Below, in pieces: positions 1 through 4,461 of a stretch of DNA of 5,035 bases; the first letter of the stretch is position 1, and every line of letters starts with the position of its first letter. Origin of the DNA: an archaeon (lineage in GTDB: Archaea > Nanobdellota > Nanobdellia > Woesearchaeales > ARS49); assembly GCA_016213425.1 (NCBI GenBank), contig JACRAI010000032.1, forward strand, positions 1 to 5,035, in the 5' to 3' direction. A program made the position numbers and the translations under genes. The notes beneath the pieces are model-generated. The model was given only the letters and a program-made list of their open reading frames with translations, was not told where the DNA came from and did not search any database.

Positions 1-802
1 AAATTGGTTTGGTTTTTTCTAAATCAACAATTTTTAAGTCTTCTTCAAAATGAGCTGCATGCGTCAGTAGTTCTCCTTTTTTGTTGAACACCATGCTGAA
101 TCCATCAAAGGGCAATATATTTTTTCCTATGTCTCCTATACCTACCGTGTTTAAGTAAACTAGAGGTAATTTATTTTCTTGAATTCTTTTTTGACTGATC
201 TGAATTCTTTTTTCTATTCTGCTGAAATAGCTTGGTGATGCAGAAATACTTAACAATATTTCTGCACCTCTTTCTTTCATTGATTTTACTGGTTTTATTT
301 GATAATCATCTTCCCACAATTCTTCGCAGACTAAGACTCCTAATTTTACTTTTTTCTTGTTTATTATTACTTCAACTGGTTGCGCTCCTTCTTGAGTTCC
401 TGCTTTGAAATATCTCCAGTCATCAAAAACGTCATAATTTGGAAGTAAGCTTTTGTGTCTTATTTGAATAATTTTTCCGTCTTGAATTGTTGCTGCAGCG
501 TTCCACTTGACTTTTTTTCCATTACGCATCGTTTTGGATTCATCATAATCAACAAATCCTACAACAACTATTATTCCTTTAGCTTCCGGAGCAATAACTT
601 CTTGAAGCAATCTTTTATTTTCTCTTATGAAGAACATTCTGTTAAAATTATCCGCCATGCAGTAGCCAGTTATTGCTAGTTCTGGAAATACAACAATATC
701 TGCTTTTTCTTTTTTTGCTTTCTTTATGAATTCCACTATTTTTTTAGTGTTACCTTCTAAATCTCTTGTTAATGGATTAATTTGTGCTAGAGCTATTTTC
801 AT
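1..802 (-). CDS. nadE: Glutamine-dependent NAD+ synthase, N-terminal glutaminase (nitrilase-fold) domain, partial
   Basis: The reading frame is open at the left edge, so only about 267 N-terminal residues are visible. They form a carbon-nitrogen hydrolase (nitrilase) domain. The Glu-Lys-Cys triad can be placed at E41 (in FPELAITGY), K117 (in HKSLLPNYDVFDDWRYF) and C159 (in LGVLVCEELW). These motifs are the glutaminase signature of two-domain NAD synthases, in which ammonia from glutamine is passed to an ATP-dependent synthetase domain that amidates nicotinate adenine dinucleotide to NAD+. The synthetase domain, with its SGG.DS ATP-binding motif, would lie beyond the window if the gene is full length (usually about 550 residues). 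The ATG overlaps the upstream stop as ATGA, which suggests translational coupling; a weak GGTG lies about 10 nt upstream. Its position as last gene after pncA and pncB supports the assignment. A stand-alone amidohydrolase is the alternative, but the VFDDWRYF and CEELW motifs favour NadE. Confidence 0.88.
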   Translation of the reverse strand, partial: MKIALAQINPLTRDLEGNTKKIVEFIKKAKKEKADIVVFPELAITGYCMADNFNRMFFIRENKRLLQEVIAPEAKGIIVVVGFVDYDESKTMRNGKKVKWNAAATIQDGKIIQIRHKSLLPNYDVFDDWRYFKAGTQEGAQPVEVIINKKKVKLGVLVCEELWEDDYQIKPVKSMKERGAEILLSISASPSYFSRIEKRIQISQKRIQENKLPLVYLNTVGIGDIGKNILPFDGFSMVFNKKGELLTHAAHFEEDLKIVDLEKTKPI

Positions 803-1248
803 TTCAACTTCACACCACAATTCACATTTAATTTTACTGGTTTAAGTAAGTAAACTTTTTCACATGTTCTTTTAGCTGCGCTGTTTATTGCATTACTGCG
901 TAGCAGTTCTTCTAAAGGAACTGTAAGCGAATCATGTAACGTAACTAGATATTTTATATCAGGCCCCATAGCCATGCTTCCACCGTGTGTTTCTTTAACC
1001 AAGAAATAATCTCCTACGGGCGCTAAAGGAAAGTCAAATTCAAAAGAAACAGGACTTATTTTTTCAACAGATTCATATTTGATCTTATTTTCATGCGCAG
1101 TATTAATTTCTTCTGCAACAACTAAATTTCTTGTTTTCAAATCTTTTTCTGCGCTTCCAATAATTCCTTCAACAATAAGGTCTACTGTTTCTCTTCTAAA
1201 TACAAAGTCAAATTTGTCTTTTCCCTTCCTTTCTAGTAACCAATACAT
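799..1248 (-). CDS. Hypothetical protein of the NAD salvage cluster (149 aa; possible degenerate Nudix-like fold)
   Basis: I do not recognise this protein. It is predicted soluble, with no signal peptide or membrane segment. The start ATG has GGAGG 9 nt upstream, embedded in the last codons of pncB across a 4-nt gap, and its TGA overlaps the nadE ATG. It is therefore almost certainly co-translated with NAD salvage enzymes. Visible features are an acidic/basic N-terminal half, a Gly/Met-rich HGGSMAMGPD stretch (residues 88-97), a VPLEELL segment (110-116) followed by a helix, and two cysteines near the C-terminus (C129, C144). The alternation of strands, the R40-N-L...E46-E47 segment and the late PLEELL resemble the layout of Nudix domains. 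The canonical Nudix box (G-x5-E-x7-RE-x2-EE-x-G) is not present, so any such fold would be degenerate. It lacks the HxGH nucleotidylyltransferase motif and so does not look like the missing NaMN adenylyltransferase. The real-gene call is firm; the function is unknown. Confidence 0.85.
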   Translation of the reverse strand: MYWLLERKGKDKFDFVFRRETVDLIVEGIIGSAEKDLKTRNLVVAEEINTAHENKIKYESVEKISPVSFEFDFPLAPVGDYFLVKETHGGSMAMGPDIKYLVTLHDSLTVPLEELLRSNAINSAAKRTCEKVYLLKPVKLNVNCGVKLK

Positions 1249-1252
1249 ATTT

Positions 1253-2725
1253 TCATTCCTCCAAACTTTTTAATAATACTTCTTTTTCTCTTGTTCTTGC
1301 ATTTATTATTTCTAGAGTTTTAGGACTGTACTCGATTTTTGTGTATTTATTCCATGTTTCTAAAGCTCTTTGATGTTGTTTGTGCAAGTCTTCATTGTAT
1401 AGTATTCTTCCGTTTTCTACAACCTTAATCATTAAAAATTCTCCATTGATTTTTTCTCCCGCTTGAGCAACAATCATTGTGTCTCCTCTACCGTAAATTC
1501 TTACTTGACCTGGAATGGATTCTTTGCCTGGAGAATCTGAAAATTTTAGCGAGCTTTCTAACTCTTCATGCATTGTTGCGCTTCTCTTGTATGCTAGACT
1601 TATTGCATCTCTTGAACAACTTTCTTGGAAGTATCCTCCTGCGCCAACAATAATGTCTTCTGGATTAAATCCTGCTTTTGCGTAAAGTTCTTTAGTTAAT
1701 TTTGCTTTGGTTGGATTGTAGCCGTCTTCTACGACCATTTTTGTTTCTTTAATTCCTTCTAATAAAGTCATTTTTTTCCATTCAATACACTGGGCTGGAA
1801 CGTCTCCCGAATCAAATCTAGGCATTATAACTTTGTTTGTTCCTTTATATTTTAGAACTAATTTTAGTATTGCTGGAAGACCGCTTGCAACTGTGTGAAC
1901 AACATCTGGAAGTAATGCACTTCTATCATTTGCCTGAACAAAATCTTCATAAGCTAAAATTTGTGCAACTTCAAGAGTTCTTCCTTTTTTTTGGTAAGCC
2001 ATTATGAATTCATGGCCTACTGTTCCTATATCTTTGAAGTATTCTGGAAATAAAAATACTGCTTGATCGTCAGAAGTTAATTTGAATCCTCCACCAATGA
2101 ATAAAGAGACCATCAGTGGAACGTGATTGTTGATGTTTTGGTCTGCTCTTAATCCGAACTCTGCAAACTGTTCTCCAACAACATCATGAAATAATCTTGC
2201 TTTTGTTGCTTGAATTATTGAAGTATAAAGATTTTCTAAGTGAGGTTCTAAATGTGTGACTAATGCTCCTGTTCCCTCAACACTCATTAATGGAACGTGC
2301 TTTCCATCTTTTACTAAGAATGTTTGTCCTCCTAGAAGTGCATAAATATCAATTGGAAAGTAGCCGTCATTATCTAGAACTGCTTGCCAGGCTTTTTCTG
2401 CAAATTTTTTAACTGAAGCTTTTTTTGTAAAAAATTTTCTTGCTTTTTCAACTTCACTTTTTTTTATTGAATTCATGAACCAAGGATACAAAGTCTTTTC
2501 TAAACCCGCCATTATTAATTGTCCATTAGCGCCTTCTTCCTTCAAACCTTTTCTAGCAGCCAAGTTGTAGCAAGAAAAATTATTAGCAAACAAAGTGCTT
2601 GAACCACTCATTGTTCTTTTGTAAGTATCAGTTGAAGCTACTCTGCTAACTGGTTGAAATTTCTTCCATAGCTCTCTTTGGTCTTTTGTTTTCGCTAATG
2701 GCAGCATTTTATCCTCCAAGCTCAT
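1253..2725 (-). CDS. pncB: Nicotinate phosphoribosyltransferase (NAPRT family)
   Basis: This predicted 490-residue cytosolic enzyme joins nicotinate to PRPP, giving nicotinate mononucleotide in the Preiss-Handler salvage route. From the ATG at 2725 the visible motifs are TDTYKRTM (32-39), VEGTG followed by a conserved helix and QATKARLF (149-178), EFGLR (189-193), IGGG..TS (about 210-218), GTVGHEF (234-240, with H238 at the position of the catalytic histidine), and RFDSGDV (303-309, phosphate/ribose binding). Downstream, VGAGGYFQ...RD...AYK and KFSDSPGKESIPG recall NAMPT-type enzymes as well as NAPRT. The start is chosen because GGAG lies 7 nt upstream and a TATA-like element about 50 nt upstream. 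A TTG 42 nt further upstream lacks a ribosome site and overlaps the promoter palindrome. A second ATG at 2707 with GGAGG 5 nt upstream is a real alternative (484 aa). The neighbouring nicotinamidase and NAD synthase favour nicotinate, not nicotinamide, as substrate. Confidence 0.88.
   Translation of the reverse strand: MSLEDKMLPLAKTKDQRELWKKFQPVSRVASTDTYKRTMSGSSTLFANNFSCYNLAARKGLKEEGANGQLIMAGLEKTLYPWFMNSIKKSEVEKARKFFTKKASVKKFAEKAWQAVLDNDGYFPIDIYALLGGQTFLVKDGKHVPLMSVEGTGALVTHLEPHLENLYTSIIQATKARLFHDVVGEQFAEFGLRADQNINNHVPLMVSLFIGGGFKLTSDDQAVFLFPEYFKDIGTVGHEFIMAYQKKGRTLEVAQILAYEDFVQANDRSALLPDVVHTVASGLPAILKLVLKYKGTNKVIMPRFDSGDVPAQCIEWKKMTLLEGIKETKMVVEDGYNPTKAKLTKELYAKAGFNPEDIIVGAGGYFQESCSRDAISLAYKRSATMHEELESSLKFSDSPGKESIPGQVRIYGRGDTMIVAQAGEKINGEFLMIKVVENGRILYNEDLHKQHQRALETWNKYTKIEYSPKTLEIINARTREKEVLLKSLEE
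1258..1262 (-). promoter_or_regulatory. Ribosome binding site of the 149-aa gene, inside the pncB end
   Basis: GGAGG overlaps the final Leu-Glu-Glu codons of pncB and lies 9 nt before the ATG at 1248. An ATG at 1255-1257 reads out of frame into a stop within eight codons, so 1248 is the start. Confidence 0.7.
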
Positions 2726-2732
2726 CTTTACA

Positions 2733-2736
2733 CTCC
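2733..2736 (-). promoter_or_regulatory. Ribosome binding site deciding the pncB start
   Basis: GGAG on the minus strand lies 7 nt before the ATG at 2725. A competing GGAGG at 2713-2717 lies 5 nt before the ATG at 2707, inside the proposed coding region, so both starts could be used. The upstream TTG at 2767 has no such site. Confidence 0.5.
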
Positions 2737-2741
2737 AAGAT

Positions 2742-2780
2742 AAGTTTACCTTTGATAATTTTATCAAAGATTATAAACTT
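2742..2780. repeat. Long two-part inverted repeat between pncA and pncB (candidate operator)
   Basis: The inner arms CTTTGATAA (2750-2758) and TTATCAAAG (2761-2769) are perfect 9-bp complements around a 2-bp centre. The outer arms AAGTTTA (2742-2748) and TAAACTT (2774-2780) add 7 more pairs, with a 1-nt versus 4-nt asymmetric bulge between. The repeat overlaps the TATA-like element of pncB and the stretch between it and the expected transcription start, the classic place for an archaeal repressor site. It lacks a T-tract afterwards, so it does not look like an intrinsic terminator. In read-through RNA it could form a 16-pair, mostly A-U hairpin ending just before the pncB ribosome site. Confidence 0.6.
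2771..2777 (-). promoter_or_regulatory. TATA-box-like internal promoter of pncB
   Basis: The minus-strand TTTATAA lies about 50 nt before the chosen pncB ATG, with an expected start of transcription near 2749. That leaves a short leader carrying GGAG. This would allow pncB, the 149-aa gene and nadE to be expressed separately from pncA. The call rests only on motif and spacing in a 65-bp gap. Confidence 0.4.
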
Positions 2781-2790
2781 AACCTCAAAC

Positions 2791-3492
2791 TTAATTTGCT
2801 CCCCCGAACTTTTCAAGAGCTTCTTCAGTTGTTACAAGTTTTACCCCGTCTTCTTTTTCCCATTTAGCCAGCAAAGATTCAGATACAGCAGAATCTATTC
2901 CTTTTATTGCATCAACAACTAAGTAGACCTGTACATTTTTAGCTAGTAGTCCTTCAACTGCTGCTTTAACACAGTAATCAGTTGCTACTCCGTAAACAAT
3001 TGCAACTTCAGGATTTAACACATCAAGGGTCATGTTGAAATAAGGATTGCTTCTTACATCATAAGACTGTTTTTCAAAGAAAACTCCTCTGCCAGAGTTA
3101 GGTCTTACACCACTCAAGAAATCTGTGAGCTTATCTTCAAGTTCTCTTTCGCTTAATGCGTTTGCATTCCAGTCAAGAGAGTGTTCTAAGAATAATTGTG
3201 TTAAGTATTTATGAGTTGTTTCTGGAATTTTTAGTTGCCCTGAAGTGTCAACCATACAGTGATCTGGGAAAGGTCCGCTGTGTCTTGATAATTCTCCTTC
3301 TCTATGTCTGTAATCAGGAGTTCCAAAGTGTGCGTCAACGCTTCCGAAAAGAGGGATTCCTTTTTCTACTGCGTGATTTGTTAATTTTTCTAGATTGCTT
3401 CTTATCTCTTTAGCTTGCGGAACTGATAGTTTGCCGTCTTCATTAATAAAATCATTTTGTGTGTCTACATCATAAAATATTATTTTAACCAT
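2791..3492 (-). CDS. pncA: Nicotinamidase (isochorismatase-family cysteine hydrolase)
   Basis: This 233-residue soluble enzyme is predicted to deamidate nicotinamide to nicotinate plus ammonia, the entry step of the salvage pathway in this cluster. The isochorismatase-superfamily triad is visible: D10 in YDVDTQNDF, K141 in FFEKQSYD, and C174 in the GVATDYCVKAAVEGL block that also carries the usual cis-peptide. Metal ligands typical of nicotinamidases are D53 and H55 (SVDAHFG) and H78 (GPFPDHCM, equivalent to the WPPHC motif). The protein is somewhat longer than common nicotinamidases (about 180-215 aa). The extra length lies mainly between residues 85 and 130, between the metal site and the catalytic lysine. 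The ATG has GGAGG 9 nt upstream. It is the first gene of the NAD cluster, 65 bp before pncB, and is preceded by a good archaeal-type promoter. Another amide or isochorismate substrate is possible in principle, but metal ligands plus context make nicotinamide likely. Confidence 0.9.
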   Translation of the reverse strand: MVKIIFYDVDTQNDFINEDGKLSVPQAKEIRSNLEKLTNHAVEKGIPLFGSVDAHFGTPDYRHREGELSRHSGPFPDHCMVDTSGQLKIPETTHKYLTQLFLEHSLDWNANALSERELEDKLTDFLSGVRPNSGRGVFFEKQSYDVRSNPYFNMTLDVLNPEVAIVYGVATDYCVKAAVEGLLAKNVQVYLVVDAIKGIDSAVSESLLAKWEKEDGVKLVTTEEALEKFGGAN

Positions 3493-3501
3493 TTTTGTTT
3501 T

Positions 3502-3506
3502 CCTCC
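3502..3506 (-). promoter_or_regulatory. Ribosome binding site of pncA
   Basis: A perfect GGAGG on the minus strand lies 9 nt before the ATG at 3492 and fixes the pncA start. Confidence 0.75.
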
Positions 3507-3509
3507 GTT

Positions 3510-3526
3510 AGTGTTTTTTCAACACT
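3510..3526 (-). promoter_or_regulatory. Small hairpin in the pncA mRNA leader
   Basis: On the minus strand AGTGTT-GAAAA-AACACT forms a 6-bp stem with a 5-nt loop. It ends 3 nt before the GGAGG ribosome binding site at 3502-3506. The stem is short and A/U-containing, so its stability is modest. It could influence ribosome access, or it may be incidental. Confidence 0.3.
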
Positions 3527-3532
3527 TATTAT

Positions 3533-3552
3533 TTTACACATTTACGTGTAAA
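3533..3552. promoter_or_regulatory. Palindromic candidate operator at the pncA transcription start
   Basis: The arms TTTACAC and GTGTAAA are a perfect 7-bp inverted repeat separated by 6 bp (ATTTAC). The site is centred about 28 bp downstream of the TATA-like element, which is where the transcription start is expected. A dimeric repressor bound there would block initiation. The spacer itself contains another TTTAC half. The identity of any regulator is unknown; no regulator gene is in the window. Confidence 0.5.
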
Positions 3553-3566
3553 TCACCTTAATAGTG

Positions 3567-3575
3567 TATATAAAA
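3567..3575 (-). promoter_or_regulatory. TATA-box-like promoter element of pncA / NAD cluster
   Basis: Read on the minus strand this is TTTTATATA, about 75-80 nt upstream of the pncA ATG. Archaeal spacing puts the transcription start near 3545, giving an mRNA leader of about 50 nt. A second AT-rich candidate (TTTATAAA, 3585-3592) lies just upstream and could be an alternative. Assignment is by motif and position only. Confidence 0.5.
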
Positions 3576-3669
3576 CATTAATGATTTATAAAGATTTATA
3601 GTCTGCAGTATATAGATGGCGTTGAAAACGTGAAAATTAATAAATAGGAAATTTTATTATGAAAGAAAC

Positions 3670-4461
3670 TCACAACATAGAATAACTAAGCAGAACGAGA
3701 ACTAAATGTCCTGTAAATCCTGCAAATAAAGGAATTAGTAAGTTGTCGTCTATTTTGCTAACACAAGTTTCTACAACTGTTGCTATTAACGCCATTGCAA
3801 AAATTGCAATCCATATCGGTGCTCCGGTGATTGTTAATCCTGTAAGCCACCAAATGCTTCCGTTAGTTAATGTTCTTAAGAATAAAAAGCCCACAAATAA
3901 ATTAACAAAGAATTCTGCTAATGCTCCTTCTAGTGCTTTTCTTTTTTTCTCAAAAATCCATATTTTATGCAAATGTTTTCCAACTAAAGCTGCAGATAAA
4001 TCTCCAAAAGTAGTCATCAATATTGCAGTTGTTGCAACTCTAACATCAAAAACCGAATAAACAATGATTGCTCCCAAAATAAAAAACACTTCTCCGCCAA
4101 CTCTCTGATGTTCTGAACGTCTTTTGAAATGTTTCCACAAGTAAGATAAGATAGGAAGTTTAGCTTTTAATTCTATACGAACATATTCTATTTCTAGCAA
4201 AACAATTAACAATCCTGAAAGAGCCAAAAGTCCTGCTTTATGACCAAAATAATTAGAGATTATCAAGTACAACAAAATATAAACAATAGATAATAAATGA
4301 ATAAGCTTTCTTCCTAGCTCCCTATTAAAATCCCATTCAGAATCTTTAATTCTAGCAATTCTGGTTTTAATTTTAGTTTTAAGTTTTGTTTTCAGTTCTT
4401 TTCGTTTAATATTCAAATTACTAATACGTTTCTTTATTTCCCCTCTTACACGACCGTTCAT
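3670..4461 (-). CDS. Dolichol/polyprenol kinase-like integral membrane protein (SEC59/DGK1/VTE5 superfamily)
   Basis: This 263-residue multi-pass protein has superfamily hallmarks in the right order: RELGRKLIHL (47-56), GGEVFFILGA (122-131), GDLSAALVGKHLHK (153-166), KKRKALEGALAEF (172-184) and ETCVSKIDDNLLIPL (231-245). Known members use CTP to phosphorylate dolichol, phytol or diacylglycerol. In an archaeon the likely substrate is a polyprenol, dolichol or another isoprenoid alcohol used for lipid or glycan-carrier recycling, but the exact substrate cannot be read from sequence. About seven hydrophobic segments lie between residues 54 and 260. The first 40 residues are an unusually basic, hydrophilic extension with K-T-K-L/I-K-T repeats, probably cytosolic and membrane-surface associated. 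The ATG overlaps the upstream DUF234 stop as ATGA, with a modest AGGA about 9 nt upstream inside that gene. No downstream gene follows in the same unit; the next is pncA after about 177 bp. Confidence 0.8.
   Translation of the reverse strand: MNGRVRGEIKKRISNLNIKRKELKTKLKTKIKTRIARIKDSEWDFNRELGRKLIHLLSIVYILLYLIISNYFGHKAGLLALSGLLIVLLEIEYVRIELKAKLPILSYLWKHFKRRSEHQRVGGEVFFILGAIIVYSVFDVRVATTAILMTTFGDLSAALVGKHLHKIWIFEKKRKALEGALAEFFVNLFVGFLFLRTLTNGSIWWLTGLTITGAPIWIAIFAMALIATVVETCVSKIDDNLLIPLFAGFTGHLVLVLLSYSML

Larger units (their letters stand above)
3493..3669. other. Intergenic region upstream of the NAD cluster
   Basis: This 177-bp stretch separates the polyprenol-kinase-like gene from pncA. Its pncA-proximal half holds the promoter, palindrome, hairpin and ribosome site listed separately. 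The distal half (about 3583-3669) is AT-rich. It contains GATTTATA twice on the plus strand (3583-3590 and 3593-3600), spaced exactly 10 bp, i.e. on the same face of the helix. I see no tRNA, box C/D RNA, credible small gene or strong T-tract terminator here. Confidence 0.6.

Noticed and set aside
181..213. Direct repeat GAATTCTTTTTT (181-192 and 202-213)
   Set aside because: It lies inside nadE, 21 bp apart in frame, and simply encodes two similar Lys-Arg-Ile-Gln heptad stretches in a helix; not a mobile or regulatory repeat.
799..1248. The 149-aa protein as the missing NaMN adenylyltransferase
   Set aside because: It has no HxGH nucleotidylyltransferase motif and no ISSTxxR-like motif, so the idea has no sequence support.
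2742..2780. Inverted repeat as an intrinsic terminator of pncA
   Set aside because: The arms are A/T-rich and no T-tract follows on the minus strand, so an operator or leader structure fits better.
3600..3669. Possible box C/D or other small RNA in the AT-rich intergenic half
   Set aside because: There is no matching pair of box C (RUGAUGA) and box D (CUGA) at suitable spacing, and no stable fold is visible by eye.
3659..3685. Tiny plus-strand reading frame beginning ATGAAAGAAACT after an AGGAA
   Set aside because: It encodes only about eight residues and runs into the 3' end of the polyprenol-kinase-like gene. Nothing supports translation.
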